Origin: Pseudooceanicola nanhaiensis DSM 18065 | GTDB taxonomy: Bacteria; Pseudomonadota; Alphaproteobacteria; Rhodobacterales; Rhodobacteraceae | Direction of reading: 5' to 3' | Length of the DNA stretch: 64,000 bases | Assembly (NCBI RefSeq): GCF_000688295.1 | Contig: NZ_JHZF01000013.1 | Coordinates: 186,001 to 250,000 of the forward strand | Shown: piece by piece, positions 25,401 to 33,649 of the stretch | Numbering within the stretch: position 1 is the stretch's first letter | Layout: the number at the start of each line of letters is the position of its first letter | Notes under the pieces: generated by a model | The model's database searches: none | What the model saw: only the letters and a program-made list of their open reading frames with translations | What the model was told of the DNA's origin: nothing | Made by a program: the position numbers and the translations under genes

Positions 25401-27935
25401 GGCCGCCTCGGAGCCTTCGCCCGCCACGTCCTCGAACAGCTTGCGGATGCCGATCACCGGCTCGGGCGGGGCCACCATGCGGGTGATCCGGCGCTCGACC
25501 GGGCGGCCCGACCCCTCGCGTATGCGCAGGTTGACCGTCGCCTCGGCCGGACGGTCGAGCCCTTCGACCACCGGAAGCTCGACCGGCAGGCTGGCCGAGC
25601 CGTCATCACCCGTCCGCCCGCCGTCGAGATAGCCGGTCTGGGCGTAGAGCTCGGCGTCGTACTGGCCGAAGACATAGCCCGGGAAATCCTCCAGCTCCCG
25701 CACCGGACGCAGGCGGATGTCGCCCTCGATCTCCAGCCCGCCCGCGGGGGCGCCGAAGAGATATTTCGCCGCGATCTCCAGCTCGGGCACGGCGTCGTAG
25801 GCGAGCACGCCCTCGGGCAGGGTCATCTCGAAGTCGATACGCTCGGGCAGGAAGTCCTCGACCAGCACCTCCCCGGTGGCGAGCGCCGGGGCGTCCGGGT
25901 CGGCGTGGATGTCGATGCGCCAGGTGCCGCGGGGCGCGGCGGCGGCGACGGGCAGGTCGAAGACGTGGCCGCCCGCGACGTCGTCGGTCGAGGTGATGCG
26001 GGAATATTCCACCCCGTCCGGACGGGTCAGAACGGCGGTCAGCGGCAGGTCCGGGATCGCCTGCGCGGTGCCGTTCCGGGCCAGCGCGGTGGCATGGATC
26101 ACCTCGCCCGCGCGATAGGCGCCGCGGTCGGTGGCAAGGAAGACGTCGATCGGCGGCGCGGGCGGCAGGCCCTCGACGCCGCGGTCGGAAAGATCGAAGG
26201 CCGGGTCGGTGAGCGACAGGAAGGCGAGGTCGCTCTCGCCGTCCTTCGCCACCACCAGCGCGGGCGCCGATCCGCCCTCGCCCCGGGTCAGCCCCTCGCC
26301 GAAATGCGCATAGCCCTGCGCGTCCGTCCGGACGGTCGCGAGCACGCGGTTGGCGCGCGACAGCAGCTCGACCGAGACGCCCTCGCGCGCGGCGGCATCG
26401 CCAAGGCCGCGGATGAAGACGTGCAGCCCGTCGGTGCCGTCCATCGTCGTCAGCCCGAGGTCGGTGACGATGAACCATTGCGTGGCGGGCTGGACGTCAT
26501 AGGGATCCTCGCCCGGGACCTGCGCGGTGAGCGCATAGGCCCCCGGTGCCAGCCCCTCGAGAACCTCGTCCATGGGCAGCCGGGTGGTCATCTCGCGGTT
26601 CAGCTCGTTCTGCACCTCGCCGGTGCCGGTCCAGACCTCCTCGGCCACCTCCCCGGTGAAGCGCTCCTCCTCCCAGGCATAGACCGGACGGCCGAAGAAG
26701 CTCTCCTGGATGGCGCGCAGCAGGTTGCGGTCGGTCACGCGGCGGAGCTTCAGCTCCACCCGGTCGGTGTTCACCGTCTCGATCGGCAGCGATGCCTCGC
26801 CCGAGGCGGGCAGAACGTAGGACCGGCCGGGGAAGCGCGCCATGGGCGAGCGGTCGCGGATGTAGAAGCGCAGCTCCACGTCCTTGGCCAGCGTCTCGCC
26901 ATCGCCCGCGGGCATCCCCTCGCGGAAGACCACCGTGTAGCGGTCGCCGTGCGTGCCGCCGTTGATGCAGATCTGGTTGCCGTCGGCCTCGACCGCCATC
27001 GACTGGTCGGGCAGCTTCACGTAGGTCGCGTAATCCACGCCGGTCGCGGCCAGAGGGGCGGAGAATTCGGCGCAGATGCGGGGGCGGGCCTGGTCGTTGT
27101 CGACCCGGTGCTCGGTGATGCGGAATCCGTACTTTCCGATGGCGTCGTCCAGCGCGGCGGTGATCTCGTCGCGCGGCTGAAGGCGTTCGGCAAGGCGCAG
27201 CGCCGGGATCATGTCGGCGCCGCGGTCATTCGCCCCGAGCGCGTCGGCCAGGATGGTGAGGGCATTGACCCGCAGCGGCTCCGAGCCCGACCGGAGGTAG
27301 GCGTTGACCGCGGCGGCAAGCGCCCGCTCGCGGTAGCGCCGCTGCGCCGAGCGATCCTCGGTCCGCACATCGAGCAGGAGCCGCGCGAACTCGGCCCAGT
27401 GCGCGGGATCGTCGGTGGTCGCCACCGCGCCGCCCATCCAGCGCATCGCGTCGCGGGTGTCGCCCTCGGCCCGCTTCCGGCGCGAGGTTTCCAGCATCTC
27501 CGGCACCGCGTAGGCGCCCGAGGGGTGCACCCAGCCCACCTGTTCCGCCAGGTGCCGCGCCTCTGTCAGGGTGCGGTCGCCGACGAAGGGGATCTCCGCC
27601 GCGCGGGTCTGCGCCAGGTCGCGCGCCTCGGGCGGCAGGACGATCATCCGTGCCGAATGCGCCCCGTCGAAGGGGATCGCGGCGCCGGGCGCGGCCTTGG
27701 GGAAGCAGGCGTTGGATTTGGCGTTGAAGGTGAAGGCGGTGCAGACCTCCTGTGCCGCGCAGGCCCTCCGGCAGGCTTCGAAATCGGTGTCGAAGAGGCT
27801 CTGCAGGTCGCCGCCCGGCAGGTCGGTGTTCATCGTCACCACCATCCGCTTCTGCGGCAGAAGCCCGGTGCCCTGGGCCAGCGGGGCCGTTGCGGTGACG
27901 AGAAGCGCGAGGCAGGCGGCGAGAATGCGGGACAT
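22488..27935 (-). CDS. Bacterial alpha-2-macroglobulin with N-terminal PAN/Apple domain
   Basis: 1815-aa protease-trapping protein acting in the periplasm with PBP1C. A signal peptide (LAACLALLVTATAPLAQG, no lipobox Cys) is followed by a Cys-rich PAN/Apple-like domain (FEACRRACAAQEVCTAF, four to five Cys). Repeated macroglobulin beta-domains then lead to the thioester domain with CTEQ; thioester Cys is residue 1369 and Gln 1372. The intact CxEQ means covalent capture of proteases is possible. The start at 27935 follows CCAGGAGCC. Soluble rather than lipid-anchored is inferred from the absent lipobox. Confidence 0.93.
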   Translation of the reverse strand: MSRILAACLALLVTATAPLAQGTGLLPQKRMVVTMNTDLPGGDLQSLFDTDFEACRRACAAQEVCTAFTFNAKSNACFPKAAPGAAIPFDGAHSARMIVLPPEARDLAQTRAAEIPFVGDRTLTEARHLAEQVGWVHPSGAYAVPEMLETSRRKRAEGDTRDAMRWMGGAVATTDDPAHWAEFARLLLDVRTEDRSAQRRYRERALAAAVNAYLRSGSEPLRVNALTILADALGANDRGADMIPALRLAERLQPRDEITAALDDAIGKYGFRITEHRVDNDQARPRICAEFSAPLAATGVDYATYVKLPDQSMAVEADGNQICINGGTHGDRYTVVFREGMPAGDGETLAKDVELRFYIRDRSPMARFPGRSYVLPASGEASLPIETVNTDRVELKLRRVTDRNLLRAIQESFFGRPVYAWEEERFTGEVAEEVWTGTGEVQNELNREMTTRLPMDEVLEGLAPGAYALTAQVPGEDPYDVQPATQWFIVTDLGLTTMDGTDGLHVFIRGLGDAAAREGVSVELLSRANRVLATVRTDAQGYAHFGEGLTRGEGGSAPALVVAKDGESDLAFLSLTDPAFDLSDRGVEGLPPAPPIDVFLATDRGAYRAGEVIHATALARNGTAQAIPDLPLTAVLTRPDGVEYSRITSTDDVAGGHVFDLPVAAAAPRGTWRIDIHADPDAPALATGEVLVEDFLPERIDFEMTLPEGVLAYDAVPELEIAAKYLFGAPAGGLEIEGDIRLRPVRELEDFPGYVFGQYDAELYAQTGYLDGGRTGDDGSASLPVELPVVEGLDRPAEATVNLRIREGSGRPVERRITRMVAPPEPVIGIRKLFEDVAGEGSEAAFDLIAVGPDLARTGMPVTWTVNRVETRYQWYQQYGNWEWEPFTTRTEVATGTATLGADPVEVSAPVEWGHYEIVVERAGGTPVTASEDFWAGWYAPADASSTPDTLELSLDAPGYAIGDTAELRVVPRYAGTALVSVLSNRLIDMKVVEVTEGENLIDLPVTADWGTGAYVTVSVIRPMDVAAGRNPARGLGLSYARVEPGPKALDVSFDAPGAVDPRGPLTAAVRVTGVTEGETAWVTIAATDVGILNLTGFETPDPRAHYFGQRRLGMDIRDLYGRLIDGMNGAQGAVRSGGDGSNRMRMESPPPTEELVAYFSGPVQVGADGRAEVTFDLPEFNGTVRLAALAWTKTGVGSAEADVLVRDPVVVTASLPRFLAPGDTSSLLLEIVHAQGPTGRAGLDVTADGVSLTGTIPSGVDLTEKGKVALRLPVTADAVGDHEIRVALTTPGGKALTKTLTLPVRANDPEVASTRRFGLAAGATFTLDAAVFAGMRPGTGEAIVSAGPLAKLNAPELLAALDRYPYGCTEQVASKAMPLLYLSSVAEAMGLEGTSTIRTRIDQAVTLVLTRQAANGAFGLWQADSGDFWLDAYVTDFLSRARAAGYDVPDIAFRAAMDNLRNRINYAPDFDATVNGGGEDVAYALMVLAREGAAAMGDLRYYADAKGEDFATPLAAAQLGTALASYGDQVRADAMFAIAGRMMQARANRDEPRIFRDDYGTDMRDAAGVLSLAVEAGSTAVDRAFLAAHVGAAEGPFSTQESAWTLLAAKALVDDPSVGNISVNGTPVAGPMVRAMEAEAAVGMAIRNDGATPTDITLTTVGVPETPLPADGYGYALTRRYYTLEGEEVSPDTVASGSRLVTVLHVQPFEETGARLMVNDPLPAGFEIDNPNLLRSGDIAALSWLETVDTRTTEFRADRFLAAVDWASDQGFDLAYIVRAITPGSYHHPAAVVEDMYRPRYRARTEAGAVTVIE

Positions 27936-28092
27936 GGAAAGGCTCCTGGGCAATGCGCGGGGATGATCGCCGGGCACCTGACGCAACGCAAGCCTTCCAG
28001 CGGCCGACGGAGGAACGTGAACGGAAATTTCACCGAGTTGCGGGAACGTGAGAGGCGGAGGCGGATCACTGGCAGGAGGCACGGCGCCGGAC

Positions 28093-30369
28093 ATGACCCT
28101 GGCCGAAAAACTTTCGGAAGAACGCCGCGCCCGGCTCGCGGCGGAACGCCTGCTCGAACAGAAACAGGCCGAGCTTCATGCCGCGAACCGCCGGCTCGGG
28201 CGGCATGCGAAGCAGCTGTCCGAAGAGATCGTCGAGACCCGGGCAGAGGTGCAGACCGTCCGCGACGAGAACCTGCGCTTCCGCTCCGAGATCACCGAGG
28301 CGAATCACAAGATCGCCATTGCGGAGCGGCGGCTCTGGCTCTCGATCCAGTCGATCCATGACGGCTTTGCCTTCTTCGACGCGGAGGGGCGGATGATCGC
28401 GGCCAACCGCGCCTGGCTGACGGTCTTCGACGGGCTGGAAGAGGTCGCGCCGGGCGTCTCCTTCGTGCGCATGCTGCAGCTGGCGACCGAGGAGGGGATC
28501 ATCGACCCGGGCGCCGAGACACCGGCGCAATGGCGCGCCCGGATGATCGACCGCTGGCAGGACGCCACGCCTGACTCGGAGGTCGTGCGCCTCTGGAACG
28601 GGGAGTTCATCCGCCTGATGACGCAGCGCGGCCACGGCGGGGACATGGTCAGCCTTGCCACGAACATCACCGAGACCGTCCGCTACGAGGCCCGGCTGAA
28701 AGCGGCCCGGCGACGGGCGGAAGCCGCCAGTCGCGCGAAATCCGCCTTCCTCGCCAACATGAGCCACGAGATCCGGACACCGATGAACGGCGTGGTCGGC
28801 ATGGCCGAGATGCTCTGCGACACCGCGCTGACCGCGGACCAGAGGCTCTATGCCGACACGATCCGCAAGTCGGGCGAGGCGCTGCTCGTGATCATCAACG
28901 ACGTGCTCGATTACTCCAAGATCGAGGCCGACAAGCTCGAACTTCATGCCCGGCCGTTCGATCTCGAACGCTGCATTCACGAGGTCGTGACGCTGCTGAT
29001 GCCCTCGGCGCGGGACAAGGGGCTCGACATCTGCATCGATTACGACCTGTTCCTGCCGACCGGCTTCCTCGGCGACGAGGGGCGGCTGCGGCAGGTCCTG
29101 ACCAACCTCGTCGGCAACGCGGTGAAGTTCACCGCCCGCGGCCATGTGCTGATCCGCGTGACCGGCCTGCCCGCCGAGGCCGGCGACGGCCAGCACCTGC
29201 ACGTGAGCGTCGAGGACACCGGAATCGGCATTCCCCCCGACAAGATCGCCCGTGTCTTCGAGGATTTCAGCCAGGTGGAGGACGATCGCGACCGCCCGTT
29301 CGAGGGCACGGGCCTCGGGCTCGCCATCACGCGGCGGCTGATCGGGCTCATGGGCGGCGAGGTCTGGGTCGACAGCGAACCGGGCGCAGGGTCGGTCTTC
29401 GGGTTCCGCGTCAGCCTGCCCGTCGCGGGCGCGGCCCCGGCCCCGCCGCCGCCCCTGCCCGAGGGGCTGCGCCGGGTGCTCGTGGTGGATGACGAGCCGG
29501 TCCACCGCACCATCCTGATCCGGCAGATGGAAATGCTCGGGGCGCGCGGGCTGCCCTGCGCCAGCGGCGCCGAGGCGCTCGCGCAGGCAGGGGCGGCCGA
29601 CCTCGTGCTGACGGCGCATGGCATGCCCGGGATGGACGGGTTCGAACTGGCGCAGGCCCTGCGCGATGCGGGTCACGACCTGCCGGTGATCATGCTCAGC
29701 GCCAATCCCGGCCACGCCGAGACGGACCCGGCCCGGACGCATCTCTCCGCCCTCCTGCACCGGCCGACGCCGCGCCATGCCCTTTTCGCCGCGCTGGCCG
29801 CGCTCGGCGACGACAGGCGGGTGGAAGAGCCCGCGCCGGCGCCGATGCCCACCTTCGCGTCACGCCGCGCCCGGATCGCCAGCGGCGAACGGCGCCTGCG
29901 CCTGCTCGCGGCCGAGGACAACGCCACCAACCGGACCGTATTCCGCAAGATGCTGGGCGACGCCCGGATCGACCTGCACTTCGCGCGCGACGGGGAAGAG
30001 GCCCTGTCCCTCTGGCGCAGGCTGTCGCCGGACCTGATCTTCATGGACATCTCGATGCCCCGTCTCGACGGCAAGGCGGCCACCCGCGCGATCCGCGCGG
30101 CGGAGCTTGCGGAGGGCCGGGTGCCGGTGCCCATCATCGCCATGACCGCCCATGCGGTGGAGGGGGACGCGATCGAGATCCTCGCGGCCGGGCTCGACGC
30201 CTACCTCGCCAAACCGCTGCGGCGGAACGACATCCGGCAGGCGATCGACAGGTTCACACCCCCGGGCATCGCGCCGCCCTTCGCAGAGGTGTCCCTTGCC
30301 CAACCCGACCGCGACGCGCTGCCGCGGCCGGGTCTGCGCCTCAGGCTCCCGCCTGCCGCGGCCGGGTGA
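28093..30369 (+). CDS. Hybrid sensor histidine kinase with two receivers, the first degenerate
   Basis: 758-aa cytoplasmic kinase with no membrane segments. The parts in order are an N-terminal coiled coil (~1-80), a PAS-like sensor (~84-195), HisKA with the phospho-His at 225 (NMSHEIRTPMNG), HATPase (NLVGNAVKFT, DTGIGIPPD, GTGLGLAI), REC1 (~468-580) and REC2 (~615-735). REC2 has acceptor Asp652 and Lys707. In REC1 the acceptor position is Ala508 (LVLTAHGMPGMDG), so it cannot be phosphorylated conventionally. A GTG at 28048 is an alternative start. The 3' end overlaps convergent yaaA by 29 bases. Confidence 0.9.
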   Translation: MTLAEKLSEERRARLAAERLLEQKQAELHAANRRLGRHAKQLSEEIVETRAEVQTVRDENLRFRSEITEANHKIAIAERRLWLSIQSIHDGFAFFDAEGRMIAANRAWLTVFDGLEEVAPGVSFVRMLQLATEEGIIDPGAETPAQWRARMIDRWQDATPDSEVVRLWNGEFIRLMTQRGHGGDMVSLATNITETVRYEARLKAARRRAEAASRAKSAFLANMSHEIRTPMNGVVGMAEMLCDTALTADQRLYADTIRKSGEALLVIINDVLDYSKIEADKLELHARPFDLERCIHEVVTLLMPSARDKGLDICIDYDLFLPTGFLGDEGRLRQVLTNLVGNAVKFTARGHVLIRVTGLPAEAGDGQHLHVSVEDTGIGIPPDKIARVFEDFSQVEDDRDRPFEGTGLGLAITRRLIGLMGGEVWVDSEPGAGSVFGFRVSLPVAGAAPAPPPPLPEGLRRVLVVDDEPVHRTILIRQMEMLGARGLPCASGAEALAQAGAADLVLTAHGMPGMDGFELAQALRDAGHDLPVIMLSANPGHAETDPARTHLSALLHRPTPRHALFAALAALGDDRRVEEPAPAPMPTFASRRARIASGERRLRLLAAEDNATNRTVFRKMLGDARIDLHFARDGEEALSLWRRLSPDLIFMDISMPRLDGKAATRAIRAAELAEGRVPVPIIAMTAHAVEGDAIEILAAGLDAYLAKPLRRNDIRQAIDRFTPPGIAPPFAEVSLAQPDRDALPRPGLRLRLPPAAAG

Positions 30370-31117
30370 AGGCGGGCTTGCCGGGGGCAGAGCGTTCCGC
30401 GTCGTGGCGATAGCCGTCGAGGTCGAAGCCGGTGATCCCCTCGGGCTCGGTCACGCCGCTGGTGATGAGCCAGCGCGCCATCGTGCCCCGCGCCCGCTTG
30501 GCGAAGAAGCTGATGGTCTTGGCGGTCTTGCCGTCATCCTCGAGGAAGACCGGGGTGAGGACATCGAGCCCCAGCCGTTTCTCGTCCACCGCGCCGAAAT
30601 ATTCCTGGCTCGCGCAATTCACCAGCGTCTGCGTGCCGATCGCCCCGGCCTGCCGCTTCAGGGCCTTCGCGGGCTGATCGCGCCAATAATCGTAGAGGCT
30701 TTGCCCCCGGCGCGTGTGCAGCCGGCTGCCCATCTCCAGCCGATAGGGCTGGATCCCGTCGAGCGGCCGCAGCACGCCATAGAGGCCGGAGAGGATCCGC
30801 AGCCGCTCCTGCGCCTGGCCCATCTGCGCCTTGGTGAAGCTCCCGGCCTGAAGCCCCTGATAGGTGTCCCCCGCGAAACAGAGCGCGGCGGGGCGGAGCA
30901 TGTCGGCCTCGGGCGCCTCCGCGAAGGCGCGGAAGCGGTCGCGGTTCAGCCGGGCGAGGTCGTCCGACAGGTCCATCAGCCCGCGCAGATCGCCGAGCGT
31001 CAGGTTGCGCATGGTCCTGGCCAGCCGGTTCGCGTCCTCGAGGAACTCCGGCTCGGTCATCGCCACGTCGCGCGCATCCCAGTCGAGCCGTTTCGCCGGC
31101 GAAATCACGATCAGCAT
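30341..31117 (-). CDS. yaaA: Peroxide stress protein YaaA
   Basis: 258-aa UPF0246/YaaA family protein. In E. coli, YaaA limits free intracellular iron during peroxide stress and binds DNA. The signature N-terminus MLIVISPAKRLDW and the segments LSGLYGVLRPLDGIQPYRLEMG and LVNCASQEYFGAV are clear. The start at 31117 begins exactly at the family N-terminus; the longer frame runs into recQ sequence. It shares 29 bases at its 3' end with the convergent kinase gene, an overlap that may cause antisense interference. Confidence 0.93.
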   Translation of the reverse strand: MLIVISPAKRLDWDARDVAMTEPEFLEDANRLARTMRNLTLGDLRGLMDLSDDLARLNRDRFRAFAEAPEADMLRPAALCFAGDTYQGLQAGSFTKAQMGQAQERLRILSGLYGVLRPLDGIQPYRLEMGSRLHTRRGQSLYDYWRDQPAKALKRQAGAIGTQTLVNCASQEYFGAVDEKRLGLDVLTPVFLEDDGKTAKTISFFAKRARGTMARWLITSGVTEPEGITGFDLDGYRHDAERSAPGKPAFTRPRQAGA

Positions 31118-31206
31118 GCCTGTCCCCTGCCCGGTGTCATCGTCGCGGGGTTCTATCCCGCCCGCCTGCGGAGGTCCAGAATGGCGCCCCCCGGAGGGCC
31201 GAGCGG

Positions 31207-33255
31207 TCAGCCCGCTTCCCGCAGCACGTCGAGGAAGGCCGCCCCGAACCGCTCGGTCCGCCGGTCGCCGAGGATGCGGGTCAGCCCGGCCGCGTCGCCG
31301 GGCCGGACCTCGGCCACCTTGGCGAGCAGGGCGGCAGAGCAGGACAGCGGCTTGTCGATCCCGTCGGGCCCGCGCGCCAGCTCCGCCTGCGCCTCTAGCA
31401 GCCGGTCGTAGAGCGCGCCGGAACCGCGCCCGGCCAGTTTCATCCGCGCGGGGTGAACCTCCGCCCCCGCCCCGGTGACGATCTCGAGGAAGGTCGCCCC
31501 GTAGCGTTCCAGCTTCTTCGCGCCGATCCCGTTGATCCGCGCCATGTCGTCCAAGCTCTTCGGGCGCGACTGCGCGATCTCGATCAGCGTGCGGTCGGGG
31601 AAGATGACATAGGCCGGCACGCCGCCGGCCTCGGCCAGCGCCCGCCGCTTGGCCTTGAGGGCCGAGAGCAGCGGTTCGTCCTCTTCCGACACCAGCGCCT
31701 TGACGGCCGTCCGGCTCGCCTTCTCCCGCGCGCGGTCGAGGCTGTCGCGCCGCAGCGAGATGCCCTCCTCGCCCCGCAGGATCGGGCGCGCGGCCTCGGT
31801 CATCGTCAGCGCGCCGTGGCGGTCGGGGTTCGGGCGGATCAGGTCGAAGCCCATCATCTGTCGGAAGACCGCGCCCCATTCGCGGCGCGAGAGCTCCTTG
31901 CCCACCCCGAAGGTCGGCAGCTCGTCATGCCGGCGCTCGCGGATCTTGTCGGTCTCGTTCCCGGTCAGGATGTCGGTCAGGTGCCCCGCGCCGAACCATT
32001 CCCCGGTGCGCAGGATGGCGGAAAGCGCCTTGCGGACGGCCTCCGTCCCGTCGAAGACCTCGGGCGGCTTGTCGCAGAGGTCGCAATTGCCGCAGGGCGC
32101 GGCGTCCTCGCCAAAGTAGCGCAGGAGCTTCATCCGCCGGCATTCCAGCGCCTCGGCCAGCCCCAGAAGCGCGTTGAGCCGGCCGTGATCGGCCGCGCGA
32201 CGTTCGGGCGGCGCGAGCCCCTCGTCGATCTGGGCACGGCGCAGGCGGATATCGTCCGGGCCGAAGAGCGTCATCGTCTCGGCCGGCGCCCCGTCGCGGC
32301 CCGCGCGGCCGATCTCCTGGTAATAGGCCTCGATGGATTTCGGCAGGTCGGCATGGGCCACCCAGCGGATGTCGGGCTTGTCGACGCCCATCCCGAAGGC
32401 GACGGTGGCGACGACGATCAGCCCGTCCTCGCGCTGGAAGCGGGTCTCGGCGATGCGGCGGTCCTCGGCCTCCATTCCGCCGTGGTAGTGGATCGCGAGA
32501 TGCCCGTCCTCGCGCAGCGCCTGCGCCAGGCTCTCGGTCTTCGCGCGGGTGCCGCAATAGACGATCCCGGACTGGCCCTTGCGGGCGGCGGCGAAGGCGA
32601 GGATCTGGCGGCGCGGGTTGTCCTTGGCGGCGAAGGCGAGGTGGATGTTCGGCCGGTCGAAGCCGCGCAGGAAGCTCTCGGGCCGGGCGCCGTCGAAAAG
32701 GCGGGTGACGATCTCGGCCCGCGTCTCCTCGTCGGCGGTGGCGGTGAAGGCGGCGACGGGCACGTTCAGCGCCTTCCGCAACGCGCCGATGCGCAGGTAG
32801 TCGGGCCGGAAATCGTGGCCCCACTGGCTGACGCAATGCGCCTCGTCCACCGCGATCCGGGTCACCCCGATCCGGCGGAGCATTCGCATCGTCGCCTCGG
32901 AGGCGAGCCGTTCCGGCGCGAGGTAGAGAAGCTTCAGCGTGCCCTGCTCGATCCGCTCCCAGACGAGGTCGGTCTCTTCCGGGGTGTTGCCGGAGGTCAG
33001 GGCGCCCGCGTCCACGCCGGCCTCGCGCAGCGCGCGGACCTGGTCGCGCATCAGGGCGATGAGCGGAGAGATGACGACGGTGATCCCGTCCGAAACGAGG
33101 GCGGGAAGCTGGTAGCACAGCGACTTGCCGCCGCCCGTGGGCATGATGGCGAGCACGTTGCGATTGGCGATCACGGCATCGACGATCTCGGCCTGGCCGG
33201 GCCGGAAGCCGTCGAATCCGAATACCTCGCGAAGGAGCCTGGCTGCGTCGCTCAT
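31207..33255 (-). CDS. recQ: ATP-dependent DNA helicase RecQ
   Basis: 682-aa 3'-5' SF2 helicase in recombination and fork repair. Motif I is TGGGKSLCYQLP, motif II DEAHCVSQWGHDFRPDY, motif V/VI VATVAFGMGVDKPDIR and QEIGRAGRDGAPA. A zinc-binding RQC region (CGNCDLC) is followed by a winged helix and a C-terminal HRDC domain (about 520-595, IAQSRPKSLDDMARINGIG). About 90 further residues follow HRDC. No obvious ribosome site precedes the ATG. Confidence 0.95.
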   Translation of the reverse strand: MSDAARLLREVFGFDGFRPGQAEIVDAVIANRNVLAIMPTGGGKSLCYQLPALVSDGITVVISPLIALMRDQVRALREAGVDAGALTSGNTPEETDLVWERIEQGTLKLLYLAPERLASEATMRMLRRIGVTRIAVDEAHCVSQWGHDFRPDYLRIGALRKALNVPVAAFTATADEETRAEIVTRLFDGARPESFLRGFDRPNIHLAFAAKDNPRRQILAFAAARKGQSGIVYCGTRAKTESLAQALREDGHLAIHYHGGMEAEDRRIAETRFQREDGLIVVATVAFGMGVDKPDIRWVAHADLPKSIEAYYQEIGRAGRDGAPAETMTLFGPDDIRLRRAQIDEGLAPPERRAADHGRLNALLGLAEALECRRMKLLRYFGEDAAPCGNCDLCDKPPEVFDGTEAVRKALSAILRTGEWFGAGHLTDILTGNETDKIRERRHDELPTFGVGKELSRREWGAVFRQMMGFDLIRPNPDRHGALTMTEAARPILRGEEGISLRRDSLDRAREKASRTAVKALVSEEDEPLLSALKAKRRALAEAGGVPAYVIFPDRTLIEIAQSRPKSLDDMARINGIGAKKLERYGATFLEIVTGAGAEVHPARMKLAGRGSGALYDRLLEAQAELARGPDGIDKPLSCSAALLAKVAEVRPGDAAGLTRILGDRRTERFGAAFLDVLREAG

Positions 33256-33645
33256 CGGGCCTGTTGGTCTGGTTGATCCGCTCTTAGTGGGAATGTCCCA
33301 TACTAAGATTCGGTAAACAAGGGAGGGGCGGGGAATATGCGGAGCCCCGGGGGGGGGCGTCGGGTCTTGTGTGAGAAGGGCCGCGCCCTTCCTCGGGCGG
33401 GCGCAGGGACCTCGACGGTCGGCGCCACGCCGTCACGCGCAATACGAGGGTTCGGTGCGGGGCGGTGAAGATGCGCCCTCCCGGGGGGGAGGGAGGGCGC
33501 GGCCCGGGGTGCCCCCGGGCCAGGTCAGTTCGAGCGGAGTGCCTTATTCAGGCTCGCCAGGGTGACACCCCCGGGGCTCCGCCCGTGAATTGCCCGAAAC
33601 GTCCACTGGACGTTTCGCCGGCGCTGAAGGCGCCGGTCCGGCAAT
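33256..33645. other. 390-base intergenic region rich in inverted repeats
   Basis: There is no convincing gene. Near recQ a 25-base imperfect palindrome lies at 33283-33307 (CTTAGT/ACTAAG arms around GGGA/TCCC), a candidate operator or promoter feature. Two abutting perfect hairpins follow: 33473-33500 (10 bp, GCGCCCTCCC/GGGAGGGCGC) and 33501-33521 (9 bp, GGCCCGGGG/CCCCGGGCC). The asd-proximal end holds the three-way-junction fold listed separately. Confidence 0.7.
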
Positions 33646-33649
33646 TCAC
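33585..33649 (-). ncRNA. Three-way-junction structure beginning at the asd stop codon
   Basis: The outer 10-bp stem GTGAATTGCC (33585-33594) pairs with GGCAATTCAC (33640-33649) and contains the asd stop codon. Inside it are a perfect 10-bp hairpin (33595-33604 with 33608-33617, CGAAACGTCC) and a 7-bp hairpin (33618-33624 with 33630-33636, CCGGCGC). Only TCC (33637-33639) is unpaired at the junction. All 27 pairs are Watson-Crick. Whether it acts as RNA or as a DNA cruciform is not known. Confidence 0.7.

Noticed and set aside
22137-28361. A 2074-codon open frame on the plus strand opposite pbpC and the macroglobulin gene
   Set aside because: It is antisense to two unmistakable genes, and its composition is dominated by Arg, Gly and His runs. 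High GC at third positions removes stops from the opposite strand.
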